Shown piece by piece: positions 25,533-35,005 of a stretch of 64,000 nucleotides of DNA (its first letter is position 1; the number at the start of each line of letters is the position of its first letter). Source of the DNA: Planctomycetota bacterium. GTDB lineage: Bacteria; Planctomycetota; Phycisphaerae; SM23-33. The DNA is taken from the NCBI GenBank assembly GCA_009908915.1, contig JAAAOJ010000007.1:1-64000 (forward strand), in the 5' to 3' direction. The notes under the pieces are model-generated. The model saw nothing but the letters and a program-made list of their open reading frames with translations, did not search any database and was not told where the DNA came from. The position numbers and the translations under genes are program-made.

Positions 25533-25964
25533 CGATCGCCTCTGGGCTGCCCTCGCGCAATGACGCGCGCACAAAAAAGACCGCTTGAACCCGCCCCCCA
25601 TCCTCACGGGTTCGCGGTTCCAATCGGTCTTCTCTTCTTCGCCTCCCCTGGGGGAGTTCCTCCAGTTACCGGGCCTCTCGACCCACATCATGGCAAAGGG
25701 CGAAGTAGCCAAATTGTTTGGAGCCACTCAGTTGCAGCTCCCCACTCCACAGACCATGCTACCCCACATCGTACAATCTGTCAACCGCACCGCATCCCCA
25801 AAAAGAGCCGGTTGCGTTGTCAGTGTCGCGTCCGTGCGCCCGCGAGACGCGATCCATTCCTAAACGGATTGCTCGACCATGATCTGCTGGCAGAAAAGAC
25901 TCCGCAGGTTCCTGTCTTGCCCGTTATTCGCGTATGGACCGAACGCTTCGCGGACGCCGGACGA
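25533..25964. other. convergent intergenic region
   Basis: No gene is seen. Apart from the nested hairpin at 25577-25631, which suits termination of the two convergent genes, nothing recognisable is present. Short open frames here are compositionally random. Confidence 0.5.
25577..25631 (-). terminator. bidirectional-looking nested-stem terminator
   Basis: Outer stem AAGACCG (25577-25583) with CGGTCTT (25625-25631) encloses an inner stem GAACCCG (25587-25593) with CGGGTTC (25607-25613). Read on the minus strand the stem runs into a six-T run; on the plus strand a CT-rich tail follows. It would end the coiled-coil gene's transcript on the minus strand and the CPBP transcript on the plus strand. 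Confidence 0.5.
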
Positions 25965-28900
25965 TCAACCGCTGTTCAGCGCGGTCTTGGCGATCTGCTT
26001 GCCGAGTGTCTCCGCGTCGTTCCGCAGCGCGCCCATGCTGCCGCCCTCGCCCGCACTGGACTTCTTGATGAAGTAGAAATGCTTGGCAACGTGATGACGG
26101 GACAGGACTTCGCCTTCGACTTCGAGAACCGTCTTGGGCTTGAGTTTCAGGAACCCACCGCCCCGCTTGCCCTGCTCGCAGCGGGTGACCCGGACCACGA
26201 CTGCCTCGGTACACTCCGGCGTCCACGGACGTACCTGCACGTCGTACTGCTCGCGCAGGGCGCCGGCGATGCTCTCGACGAGCCGCACGAGCACCGGACC
26301 CGTGTCGAAGTCGCTCTCTTGGGCTTCGGCGTCGGTGGAGACACACAGCGGGTAGGGGGGCTGGCCGGGACTGCGAAGCTCCTCGGGCAGTTCGTAGGCC
26401 CACTGGCCCTTGGCGCCGGAAGCTGACAGCAGCGCCTGGCGGGCCTTCTGCTCGGCGGCCTTGCGGGCGGCCTGCTCTTCGGCAAGCTGCTGGGCGGCCA
26501 CCTCGGCCTCCTGTCGCAGACGCTTGAGTTCACCCTGGATTTCACCGGAGGCCTTCTGGGCTTCTTCGTGGGCGACAATCTCTTCGGCAGCCCGTCGGGC
26601 GGCAGCTTCGGCTCGTTCTTCGGCGGCCTTGCGGGCTTGCTCCTCGCGCTTGGCTCGCTCGGCGACGGTCTCGGCTTTTTTTCGGAGTTCGACCAGTTCG
26701 GCCTGCACCTGGCGGGTGGCTTCCTCGGCGACCTTGGCGGCCTCGGCCTGGCCGGACGACCGCGCCGCTTCCTGGGCGGCGAGTTGCTCCTGCAGGCGCT
26801 TCTCGGCTTCCTGGACCTTCTGGGTCGCACGCTCCTGAGCGGCACGTTCCTGCTTGACCCGCTCGGCAGCGGCGGCCGCTCGTGCCTCGGCCTCCTTGCG
26901 TGCCTGTTCCTGCTCGGCGGCCACCCGTGAGGCGGCCTGGGCCTGCTCGCGCAGTCGGTCGAGTTCGGCGTTCATTCGGCTGGCGAGTTCCTGAGTCTTG
27001 CCTTCGGCGGCCTTGCGGGCAGCTTCTTCCTCGGCGGCATGCTTGGTGACGGACTCGACCTCGGCACGCATGGCTTCGAGTTCTTCGCGTGCTTTCTTGC
27101 GGGCCTCGGCGATGGCTCGCTGGGCGGCCTGCTCCTGGGCTTCGCGGCGAGAGGCGGCATCGTCGCGCAGCCGACGGAGTTCGTCCTGAGCCTGGGTGGC
27201 GGCCATCTCGGCGGCTTCGCGGGCCTTGCGTTCCTCTTCGAGCTGGCGTTGCTGCTCGGCTTCGAGGATGGCGGCCTGGCGTCGGGCCTCGGCTTCCGCT
27301 TCTTTGTGGGCGGCGAGCGCGGTCTCAGCCTTGCGGGCCCGTTCGTCGGCGTCTTGCTCGGCGGCCTTGCGGGCTTCTTCCTCGCTCTGGGCCTGCCGGG
27401 CGGCGGCGGCAGCTTCATCGCGGAGGCGATGGAGTTCTTCCTGGGCGGAGACGGAGGCGTTGGCGGCGGCTTGCTGTGCCAGTTTTTCCTCTTCGGCTTT
27501 GCGGGCAGCTTCCTCGGCCCGTTGTTCGGCTTCGCGTCGGGCGGTCTCTTCGCGTTCGGCGGCTTCGCGAGCGATCTGGGCTTCAGAGCGAAGGCGTTCG
27601 AGTTCTTCCTGCGCTTCTCTGGCAGCCTGTTCGGCGGCCTGGCGTGCGGCACTGGCCTCGGCGGATTCGCTCTCGCGCGACTGCTCAAGACGTTTGGCGG
27701 CGGCGTCGGCGCGGGCCTGGGCTTCGCGATGGGCGGCTTCTTCGAGCGCGGCGCGTTCAGCGGCGTCGGCGGCGCGGGCTTCGGCCGCCCGGCGGGCGGC
27801 GTCCTGTTCGACAGCCTTGCGGGCGGCCTGCTCGGCTTCGGCCCGGATGCGTTCCATTTGCTCGCGGGCATCCTGGGCGGCGGCTTCGGCACGCTGTTCG
27901 GCAGCTTCGCGGGCTTTCTGCTCGGCGGCGGCCTTCTCGGCGGCGGCGCGGGCTTCTTGCCGAAGGGCATCGAGTTCGCCGCGCGCGGTCGTGGCGGCCT
28001 GCTCGGCGGCGCGGTGCGCCTGCTCGTGAGATTCGGCCTTGGCGAGGGCTTCCTTAAGTTGGGCCTCGGCGGCACGACGCGCAGCGGACTCCTCGGCCAC
28101 CTGCTTGGCCGCCTGGGCGGCTTCGGCGCGAAGTCGATCGAGTTCTTCCTGCGCGCGGCGTTCGTCTTCGGAATACTGCGACTCGATCTCCCGCTGGGCT
28201 TCGAGGTCGGCTTCGGAGATCGTGGTTTCCGACTTGCCGGAGACGACCTCACCGACGACGGCCTCGCTGCTGCTGGTCTCCTCGCCTGCTTCGTCTTCGA
28301 GTCGGTCTTCGGCCTCTTCCTCGGCCGTGGCCGGCCCGGCCGCTTTGATCAGCTCGTCCATATCGTGGACGACGTCGGAGTCTTCTTCCGTCAGCGGGCT
28401 GATGCGGGTGGTCATATCCCCGGTCTCGATGGTCGGCTGCGCGCCAAAATCGGCGTCGGTCGGCTGCTGCGTTTCGGCTTCCCCTTCGGGCGGCTCAGCG
28501 GCCTGTTTGGCCTGGCTGACGGCGGCGGCTATGGAGTCATTGACATCGCTCTCGGCGGCCGAGGAGACGCTTCCGGTCGACTCATCGAACTCGAAATCGG
28601 CGTGGTCGCTGTCGGGAATGTCCCGGGACAGAGAGGGGATGCGGAGCATCCGGCCGCAATCCGGACACTTGGCCTTGCGCCCGGCATGATGGGAAGGGAC
28701 ACGAAACTTTTTGCCGCACGGGCAGACGAACTTGATTTTCTCCTGGCCGTCGGAGGCAACGTACGGATCGACGTAGACCGGCTCGGGCGGCTCGGCCAGG
28801 CCATCGGACTTGAGGACCTGGGCGACCGGCCTCTGCCTCGCCTGCGGGACGCGCAGCGTTGCATAGCATTCCAAGCATGTGACTTTGCGCCCGGCGTGCT

Positions 28901-29039
28901 TCGCCGATACGTTGAACGGACGACCGCATGTGCATCGAAAGATAATGCGGCGCATCTCGTTCTTGCCGTCCTTACCTGTGCTGCGTGAGACGGAGCGATC
29001 AGACGTCGAGGAATCTGTATGGTTTCGGCGCGCACTCAT
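25965..29039 (-). CDS. zinc-ribbon protein with giant Ala/Glu coiled coil
   Basis: A 1024-residue protein. Two zinc-ribbon-like modules open it: FRCTCGRPFNVSAKHAGRKV with CLEC, and FVCPCGKKFRVPSHHAGRKA with CPDC (about residues 31-120). An acidic linker follows, then about 640 residues of almost pure heptad coiled coil built from AAEQAAREAQEEL-like units. A compact C-terminal domain closes it (about 875-1024: AYELPEELRSPGQPPYPLCV, LKLKPKTVLEVEGEVLSRH). The start is uncertain: 29039 has AGGTG upstream, 28955 begins directly at the ribbon, and 29192 is in frame. It may be a cytoskeletal or envelope filament, or a tether with a nucleic-acid-binding head (inference). Confidence 0.78.
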   Translation of the reverse strand: MSARRNHTDSSTSDRSVSRSTGKDGKNEMRRIIFRCTCGRPFNVSAKHAGRKVTCLECYATLRVPQARQRPVAQVLKSDGLAEPPEPVYVDPYVASDGQEKIKFVCPCGKKFRVPSHHAGRKAKCPDCGRMLRIPSLSRDIPDSDHADFEFDESTGSVSSAAESDVNDSIAAAVSQAKQAAEPPEGEAETQQPTDADFGAQPTIETGDMTTRISPLTEEDSDVVHDMDELIKAAGPATAEEEAEDRLEDEAGEETSSSEAVVGEVVSGKSETTISEADLEAQREIESQYSEDERRAQEELDRLRAEAAQAAKQVAEESAARRAAEAQLKEALAKAESHEQAHRAAEQAATTARGELDALRQEARAAAEKAAAEQKAREAAEQRAEAAAQDAREQMERIRAEAEQAARKAVEQDAARRAAEARAADAAERAALEEAAHREAQARADAAAKRLEQSRESESAEASAARQAAEQAAREAQEELERLRSEAQIAREAAEREETARREAEQRAEEAARKAEEEKLAQQAAANASVSAQEELHRLRDEAAAAARQAQSEEEARKAAEQDADERARKAETALAAHKEAEAEARRQAAILEAEQQRQLEEERKAREAAEMAATQAQDELRRLRDDAASRREAQEQAAQRAIAEARKKAREELEAMRAEVESVTKHAAEEEAARKAAEGKTQELASRMNAELDRLREQAQAASRVAAEQEQARKEAEARAAAAAERVKQERAAQERATQKVQEAEKRLQEQLAAQEAARSSGQAEAAKVAEEATRQVQAELVELRKKAETVAERAKREEQARKAAEERAEAAARRAAEEIVAHEEAQKASGEIQGELKRLRQEAEVAAQQLAEEQAARKAAEQKARQALLSASGAKGQWAYELPEELRSPGQPPYPLCVSTDAEAQESDFDTGPVLVRLVESIAGALREQYDVQVRPWTPECTEAVVVRVTRCEQGKRGGGFLKLKPKTVLEVEGEVLSRHHVAKHFYFIKKSSAGEGGSMGALRNDAETLGKQIAKTALNSG

Positions 29040-29484
29040 ATCGTCACCTGCAGACAGCCATACGTCAGTTTGTGCGCGGCACCCGTCTGTGTCATGGGCC
29101 TCCCTGACAATAAACGCGCCCTCGACCGACGGGTACACCGGTCTCAGGCGTAGAACTGCTTCTGTCAGCTCCAATTCCGTTGGATGCGCCATCCATTATA
29201 AGAACTGTCCGTTGTAAGTATCGACCAAAAATGCTTGTTACACCACATCTGTTTTCGAACACCGGCGCAACGGCTCTTCCGCCACCGCCGCAGCCGGGAG
29301 TGTGGTCGGCCACCGATGACGATTCCTGTGCAGTGACGGTCAGGCACTGACCGATACAATAGATGCATTTACACAAGCAAGATGCTGTGTTCGTTCAGCA
29401 GCGATGCTGGCACGACGGTCGAACAGGACCCCCCGCCGCAAGGACTGCCCGATGTGGCAGGCGGCAGACCCCAATTAGGAGCCT
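29040..29484. other. divergent intergenic region
   Basis: This region separates the coiled-coil gene (minus) from the small membrane peptides (plus). A minus-strand TATAAT lies at 29200-29195, but no good -35 box accompanies it. If it is used, transcription would begin at about 29189, so translation would have to start further downstream. No other gene is seen. Confidence 0.4.
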
Positions 29485-29571
29485 ATGATGAAACAGCAGA
29501 CGCAGTACCTCGTCCTTGGAGTCGCAATTGTCGCCCTCATCATCGTCCTCGTCGTACAATTCGTTCTGTAA
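29485..29571 (+). CDS. 28-residue single-span membrane peptide
   Basis: A very short gene: MMKQQTQYLVLG followed by a continuous hydrophobic helix VAIVALIIVLVVQFVL and a TAA stop. AGGAG at 29477-29481 sits 3 bp before the first ATG and 6 bp before the second (29488), so the second ATG is the likelier start (27 residues). It stands directly before another small membrane protein with its own ribosome binding site, suggesting a two-gene unit. No family is recognised. Confidence 0.6.
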   Translation: MMKQQTQYLVLGVAIVALIIVLVVQFVL

Positions 29572-29646
29572 TGTTCCGGCCCCGGTGCCTTCAGGACGAT
29601 ATGATTCCGTCAGACGATGTGACAGAACCCTACCAGGAGAATTCCC

Positions 29647-29970
29647 ATGAAGCCCCCCAGTCAATCGTACCACAGGTCGGGCCAGATGGCGCTTTGTGTC
29701 CTCTGTGTCATTGCAGCGATCATCTGCTACGAGGCCTTCCTCGACAGCCCCGATGAGGCGCGAGCCCAGACCGGCAAGTCGTTGGCGACCTCGGAGGCCC
29801 TGAGCAACACCAAACTGCTGCAGGCGCTCATTGCCGAGCAGAAGAAGACGAACACGAAAATCGAGTCGCTGACCACGCTCCTGCAGAGCGGCAATGTCAA
29901 GGTCAAGATCGTTGCCGACGAAAAGCCAGAGCCCGCCCCGCGTAGGGCTCCCGGCCAGCAGCCCGGCTAG
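29647..29970 (+). CDS. small single-span membrane protein with coiled-coil segment
   Basis: A 107-residue protein. One membrane helix (about residues 14-31, MALCVLCVIAAIICYEAFL) is followed by a short helical region TKLLQALIAEQKKTNTKIES with heptad pattern, and a Pro/Lys-rich tail. CCAGGAG lies 8 bp before the ATG. It is downstream of the 28-residue membrane peptide and upstream of metH. The topology suggests an oligomeric membrane tether. No family is known to me. Confidence 0.7.
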   Translation: MKPPSQSYHRSGQMALCVLCVIAAIICYEAFLDSPDEARAQTGKSLATSEALSNTKLLQALIAEQKKTNTKIESLTTLLQSGNVKVKIVADEKPEPAPRRAPGQQPG

Positions 29971-30051
29971 AAAGCTATCGTGGCTGCGATCGGGCGCTTG
30001 GCCTATGCGTCTTCGTCCCGAACACTCGACGAATGTACCAGATAGCCGCCT

Positions 30052-33000
30052 ATGTCATTGCAGGCCGAAAAGATACTGATCTTCGACGGGGCATGCGGCA
30101 GCAACCTGCAGACCATGGACATCCCGACCGCGGCCTGGGACGGCCGCGAGGGCTGCAACGAGTACCTCAACGTCTCTGCCGGCGAGATCATCCAGCAGTT
30201 ACACAGCGACTTCCTCGCCGCCGGGTGCAACGTCATCGAGACCAACACGTTCGGGGCCAGCCGGATCGTACTCGACGAGTACGACCTCGCCGACCGAGTG
30301 GACGAGATCAACCGCGCCGCCGTGAACAACGCCCGGGCGGCCGTCGCGGCCAGCGATCGGCAGGCGTGGGTCGCCGGCTCGGCCGGACCCACGACGAAGC
30401 TGCCAAGCCTCGGGCACATCAGCGTCGCCGCCCTCGCCGAGGCTCACCGCGAGCAGTTCCGTGCCCTGCTCGACGCCGGCGTGGACCTGCTGATCCTCGA
30501 AACCTGCCAGGACCTCCTGCAGGCCAAGACCGCCGTCATCGCCGCCCGTGACGTAATGGACGACCTCGGCCTCGAGGTCCCCCTCATGGTCTCGCTGACC
30601 ATCGAGACAACCGGCACGATGCTCGTGGGGGCCGACATTGCCGCAGCCGCGACGAGTCTTGCCCCGCTGGGGCTTTTCAGCCTCGGCCTGAACTGCGCGA
30701 CGGGTCCGGCCGGCATGGAAAGCCACATCCGCTACCTCAGCCATCACTGGCCCACGCGAATTTCGGCCATCCCCAACGCCGGCATGCCGGAGGTCGTCGA
30801 CGGCCAGACCTGCTACCGCCTGGAACCGCAGGCCTACGCGGAGGCGATGACCCGCTTTGTGCAGCGCGACGGGGTGAGCATCGTTGGCGGCTGCTGTGGC
30901 ACACGGCCGGACCATATCGCCGCGCTGGTGGCCGCCATTGACGGCGCTGCGCCGGCCCCGCGGGATATTACCACCACGTCCCGACTGGCCAGCGGCTATC
31001 AGAGCGTGGACATCGGCCAGGACCCGGCTCCAATGATGATCGGCGAACGCTGCAACGCCAACGGCAGCAAGCGATTCCGCGAGCTGCTGCTGGCTGGGGA
31101 CGACGAGGGCTGCCTGAAGACCGCCGCCGAACAGGAGGCCGCCGGCGCCGCCCACGCACTGGACCTCTGCGTGGCCTACGCCGGCCGCGACGAAATGGCC
31201 GACATGCTCCGACTGGTCGAGATGTTCCGCGAGTCGGTCAAGCTGCCCCTCGTCATCGACTCGACCACGCCGGACGTCATCGAAGCCGCACTGACAATCT
31301 ACCCCGGCCGGGCGCTGATCAACAGCATCAACCTTGAAGACGGCGGGACGAATCTCGATCGCATCTGCCGGCTGGCCCGCACATACGGGGCCGCCTGCAT
31401 CGCCCTGACCATCGGCGGGGACGGCATGGCCATGACAGCCGACGAAAAGCTCGCCGTCGCCCGCGACATCTACGACCGGGCCGTCAACACCCACGGCCTG
31501 TCGCCGGGCGACCTGGTTGTCGACGTGCTGACCTTCACCATCGGCAGTGGCGATGACAAGCTGTGCGACGCCGGCATCCAGACGCTGGAGGGCATTCGCA
31601 AGGTCAAGGCCGAGCTGCCCGGCGTGTTCACCACGCTGGGCTTGTCAAACATCAGCTTCGGCCTGGCGCCGGCCAGCCGCCGCATCCTCAACAGCGTCTT
31701 CCTGCACGAGGCCATCGCGGCCGGTCTGGACACCGCCATCGTCGACGCGGCCACAATCATCCCGCTGTCGCAGATCGGCGACACCGACCGCAAGGCCTGC
31801 CTCGACCTGATCTATGACCGGACCGATGCCGTGAAGGATCCGCTGGCCGCGTTCATCGAGCACTTCAGCGAGCATACCAACGATGAGGACGACAAGGCCG
31901 ACGCCGCCCACCGTCCTGCCGAACAGGCCCTTCGCGACAAGGTTGTCCGCGGCGACCGAGAGGGCCTGGAAGACCTGCTGGCGATCCTCATGCGTCGCTA
32001 CCCGCCCGTGACGATCATCAACACCATGCTGATCCCCGCGATGCGCCACGTCGGCGAGCTGTTCGGCCGGGGCGATATGCTCCTGCCGTTCGTACTGCAG
32101 TCGGCCGAGGTGATGAAGCGGGCGGTCGACATTCTGAAACCGCACATGCCGACAATCGAGGAAGGCCACAGCGTCAAGGTGCTGCTGGCGACCGTCTTCG
32201 GCGACGTCCACGATATCGGCAAGAACCTCGTGGACATCATCCTGAGCAACAACGGCTACGAGGTGCATAACATCGGTATCAAGGTCGGGGCCGAGACGAT
32301 CATCGCCAAGGCCCGCGAGCTGGACGTCGACGTGATCGGCCTCAGCGGTCTGCTGGTCAAATCGGCTGTCGTGATGCAGGACAACATGTCCCAGTTTGCC
32401 AAGGCCGGCCTCAGTCAGCCGATCCTGCTGGGCGGGGCGGCGCTAACGCCGAAGTTCGTGGCCGAGGACTGCGTGCCGGGCTACACGACGGGCAAGGTGG
32501 TCTACTGCCCCGACGCCTTTGCCGGCCTGCGGGCCATGCAGGATTTCGAGGCCGGGCGACTGGAATCGACGCAGTACGACGCCGACGGCCACGCCTCCGT
32601 CATGAAGCCCGGCGTCAAGACCGCCGCCGTCGCACGCGACAACCCCGTGCCCGAACCACCGTTCCTCGGGCCACGATACGCCGATGACCTCGATATCGAG
32701 AGGCTCTTGACGTACGTCAATGAGCAGGCGCTGTTCCGCGGGCGTTGGGGCTACCGCCGCGGCACGATGGACCAAAACGAGTACCAGCATCTCATCGCCA
32801 AGACGGTCCGCCCGATGTACGAGGACCTCAAGCGGCGAAGCATCAAGGAAAGCCTTATCCAGCCGCAGGTCGCCTACGGATATTTCCACTGCCACAGCGA
32901 TGGCGAGCGGCTCGTCGTCGACGGCGACACCGGCGAGCAGGTCTTCACCTTCCCCCGGCAGACCGATCCGCCGCACCTGTGCATCAGCGATTATTTCCGC

Positions 33001-33426
33001 ACGGCCGAGGAGGGCGGCGACCTGACCGCTTTGTTCGTCGTCACCATCGGCGATGCCCTGCGGCAAGCCACGCAGGAGCTGTTCGACGGCGACGAGTACC
33101 ACGACTACCTCGTGACGCACGCCTTCGGCGTGGAGGTCACCGACGCGGTGGCCGAGTACTGGCACGAGGTGATGCGGGGCGAGATGGGTTTCCACAACGA
33201 CCGGCCTGAGACGCTGGCCGGCTATGCCGTGCAGGCCTACCGCGGCAGCCGATACGGTTTCGGCTATCCGGCCTGCCCGGACCTCGACGCCCACGAGCAG
33301 GTCTTCGCTCTCCTGCGGCCCGAGGATATCGGCGTGACACTGACCGAGACCATGGAGATGGTCCCGGAGATGTCCACCTCGGCCATCGTCGCCCACCACC
33401 CGCAGGCCAAGTATTTTGCGGTTTGA
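30052..33426 (+). CDS. metH: cobalamin-dependent methionine synthase
   Basis: A 1124-residue full-length MetH transferring methyl from methyltetrahydrofolate through cobalamin to homocysteine. The homocysteine domain (1-300) ends with the zinc ligand pair GGCCGTRPDH near residues 280-283. The pterin domain (about 320-590) includes IGERCNANGSKRF and LVIDSTTPDVIEAAL. The B12 cap and Rossmann domain carry GDVHDIGKN with the cobalt-ligating His720. The SAM-binding activation domain (about 860-1124) includes RWGYRRGTMD and AEYWHEVMRGEMGF. No cobalamin riboswitch fits in the 80-bp leader. The hyp genes follow 13 bp downstream. Confidence 0.97.
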   Translation: MSLQAEKILIFDGACGSNLQTMDIPTAAWDGREGCNEYLNVSAGEIIQQLHSDFLAAGCNVIETNTFGASRIVLDEYDLADRVDEINRAAVNNARAAVAASDRQAWVAGSAGPTTKLPSLGHISVAALAEAHREQFRALLDAGVDLLILETCQDLLQAKTAVIAARDVMDDLGLEVPLMVSLTIETTGTMLVGADIAAAATSLAPLGLFSLGLNCATGPAGMESHIRYLSHHWPTRISAIPNAGMPEVVDGQTCYRLEPQAYAEAMTRFVQRDGVSIVGGCCGTRPDHIAALVAAIDGAAPAPRDITTTSRLASGYQSVDIGQDPAPMMIGERCNANGSKRFRELLLAGDDEGCLKTAAEQEAAGAAHALDLCVAYAGRDEMADMLRLVEMFRESVKLPLVIDSTTPDVIEAALTIYPGRALINSINLEDGGTNLDRICRLARTYGAACIALTIGGDGMAMTADEKLAVARDIYDRAVNTHGLSPGDLVVDVLTFTIGSGDDKLCDAGIQTLEGIRKVKAELPGVFTTLGLSNISFGLAPASRRILNSVFLHEAIAAGLDTAIVDAATIIPLSQIGDTDRKACLDLIYDRTDAVKDPLAAFIEHFSEHTNDEDDKADAAHRPAEQALRDKVVRGDREGLEDLLAILMRRYPPVTIINTMLIPAMRHVGELFGRGDMLLPFVLQSAEVMKRAVDILKPHMPTIEEGHSVKVLLATVFGDVHDIGKNLVDIILSNNGYEVHNIGIKVGAETIIAKARELDVDVIGLSGLLVKSAVVMQDNMSQFAKAGLSQPILLGGAALTPKFVAEDCVPGYTTGKVVYCPDAFAGLRAMQDFEAGRLESTQYDADGHASVMKPGVKTAAVARDNPVPEPPFLGPRYADDLDIERLLTYVNEQALFRGRWGYRRGTMDQNEYQHLIAKTVRPMYEDLKRRSIKESLIQPQVAYGYFHCHSDGERLVVDGDTGEQVFTFPRQTDPPHLCISDYFRTAEEGGDLTALFVVTIGDALRQATQELFDGDEYHDYLVTHAFGVEVTDAVAEYWHEVMRGEMGFHNDRPETLAGYAVQAYRGSRYGFGYPACPDLDAHEQVFALLRPEDIGVTLTETMEMVPEMSTSAIVAHHPQAKYFAV

Positions 33427-33439
33427 ACCACACGCTGCC

Positions 33440-34582
33440 ATGGACAACGATACGATCATCAACTTGCCTTTCGAATCGCCGCAGCCGGTTCTCGCGCTCG
33501 GGCCGGAGCTGAAATCGACCGTCTGCCTGCTGGTCGGTCGGCAGGCGAGAGTCAGCCCAGACGGCGGCCATCTCGGCGCGCCAGACGCGTACCGGCAATT
33601 CGTCGCGACCGTCGAGCGCATGATGGGCGAGTGCGACCCGCGCCCGACGGTCGTGGCCTGCGACATGCACCCGGACTACGCCGCGACACGCTACGGTCGC
33701 GGAATGCGGGGGGTGCGGGTCATCGCGGTTCAGCACCACCACGCCCACATCGCCGCCGCGGCGGCCGAGCACGGGCTGACCGGCGAGGTGGTGGGCCTGG
33801 CCTGCGACGGCACGGGCTACGGCACGGACGGGGCGGTCTGGGGCGGCGAGGTCATCCTCGCCCGCGAGGACGGCAGCTTCCGCCGCGCCGGCCGGCTGAC
33901 GACCTTCCCCCTGCCGGGCGGAGACGCCGCGGCCATTGACACGTGGCGGCCCGCGGTGGGCATTGTCCAGGCCGCCTTCGGGGCCGACTGGCCCGGCGAC
34001 GTCGCCGCAATGTTCGCGCGCGTCAACGCCGAGGCCGTCACCCTGCTCCGCCAGCGACTGGCGAGCGACTCGGCCCGCGTCGTGCAGACCTCCAGTATGG
34101 GCCGGCTCTTCGACGCCGTCGCCTTCTTGCTGGGCCTCTGCGACCGCAACCACACCGAGGCCGCCGCGCCCATCGCCGTCCAGGCACTCGCCGACTCCAT
34201 CGGGCCGACCGATCCGCTCGCCTGGGACATCGCCAAGACCGACGTCGGCCTGTTGCTGGACACACGCCCGACCATTCGCGCGATCATCGACGGCGTCGTC
34301 GCCGGCGAGCCACGGGCCACGCTGGCGCGGGGCTTTCACGAGGCACTCGGGGCGATGCTCACCGATGCGGCTCGGCGCGTCTGCGGTGAGGCCGGCGTCG
34401 GGCAGGTCGTCCTCTCGGGCGGGTGCTTCCTTAACGGCCTGCTCCGCGACATCCTGCGGGTGGGTTTGGACCGGGCGGGCCTGAGTCGTTATACTCATAA
34501 TGACCTGTCGCCCGGTGACGCGTGCGTGTCGCTCGGCCAGGCCGTCATCGCCGCACAAACCCTACGAGCAGGAGCCCACTGA
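33440..34582 (+). CDS. hypF: stand-alone HypF C-terminal carbamoyltransferase module
   Basis: A 380-residue protein equal to only the Kae1-like C-terminal part of HypF. It starts right at PVLALGPELKSTVCL, a segment found internally in full HypF. It has the metal-binding VQHHHAHIAA, the nucleotide block DGTGYGTDGAVWGGE, and VVLSGGCFLNGLL. The usual acylphosphatase, zinc-finger and YrdC-like domains (about 370 residues), which make carbamoyl adenylate, are absent and not encoded next door. The ATG at 33440 is 13 bp after metH, and hypC follows directly. Either the N-terminal half is encoded elsewhere or the reaction differs. The family call is firm; activity is uncertain. Confidence 0.85.
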   Translation: MDNDTIINLPFESPQPVLALGPELKSTVCLLVGRQARVSPDGGHLGAPDAYRQFVATVERMMGECDPRPTVVACDMHPDYAATRYGRGMRGVRVIAVQHHHAHIAAAAAEHGLTGEVVGLACDGTGYGTDGAVWGGEVILAREDGSFRRAGRLTTFPLPGGDAAAIDTWRPAVGIVQAAFGADWPGDVAAMFARVNAEAVTLLRQRLASDSARVVQTSSMGRLFDAVAFLLGLCDRNHTEAAAPIAVQALADSIGPTDPLAWDIAKTDVGLLLDTRPTIRAIIDGVVAGEPRATLARGFHEALGAMLTDAARRVCGEAGVGQVVLSGGCFLNGLLRDILRVGLDRAGLSRYTHNDLSPGDACVSLGQAVIAAQTLRAGAH

Positions 34583-34583
34583 C

Positions 34584-34868
34584 ATGTGCCTGGCCATCCC
34601 CGGTAAGATTCTCGACGTTCAAGACGACGCCACGGACGTCGGAGGCAAGGTCGCCACCGTCGACTTCCAGGGCAGCCAGATCGAGGCCTCCCTGGCCATG
34701 ACGCCCGAGGCCGGCCCCGGCGACTGGGTGCTGATCCACGCCGGCTTTGCCATTACCCAGCTCGACGAAGACGAGGCCCGGGAGACCTTTGAGTCCCTCC
34801 GCATCGCCCTGGGAGAAGACACAACGCAAGCCACAGAGGCCTCGGAGAACACGGAGTCAGAATTGTGA
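34584..34868 (+). CDS. hypC: hydrogenase assembly chaperone HypC
   Basis: A 94-residue HypC/HupF protein beginning MCLAIPGKIL with the essential N-terminal Cys2 that binds the Fe(CN)2CO unit with HypD. The core ends near residue 75; the last 15 or so residues (TTQATEASENTESEL) come from a dispersed repeat that the gene reads into, so the tail is probably not functional. It follows the HypF module by 1 bp and precedes hypD by 137 bp. Confidence 0.93.
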   Translation: MCLAIPGKILDVQDDATDVGGKVATVDFQGSQIEASLAMTPEAGPGDWVLIHAGFAITQLDEDEARETFESLRIALGEDTTQATEASENTESEL

Positions 34869-34993
34869 GTATGAATTGCGGATGGCGACTGAAGACCTGT
34901 TTGCACCAGCGAAGCGTGTCGATCGTCTCTCTTCATTCATCATTCCGAACTCATAGATCATAACTGCTCTGTGTTTTCCGTGACTTCCGTGGC
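34830..34993. repeat. imperfect inverted repeat across the hypC-hypD gap
   Basis: Arms at 34830-34856 and 34967-34993 match in 21 of 27 positions as an inverted repeat (motif GCCACRGA..CGGARAACACRGAG). The left arm encodes the end of hypC. A short related copy occurs at 49064-49081, and a fragment at the hydG-aspA junction. Confidence 0.6.
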
Positions 34994-35005
34994 GCCCAAG
35001 TAGCT

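Noticed and set aside
27039..28988. Long Gly/Phe-rich open frame on the plus strand
   Set aside because: It is the exact antisense of the Ala/Glu coiled-coil gene; GCC/GAG/GCG codons read backwards give Gly, Leu and Phe. No ribosome site or family match.
30000..30051. Cobalamin riboswitch before metH
   Set aside because: The leader is only about 80 bp, too short, and has no recognisable B12-box.
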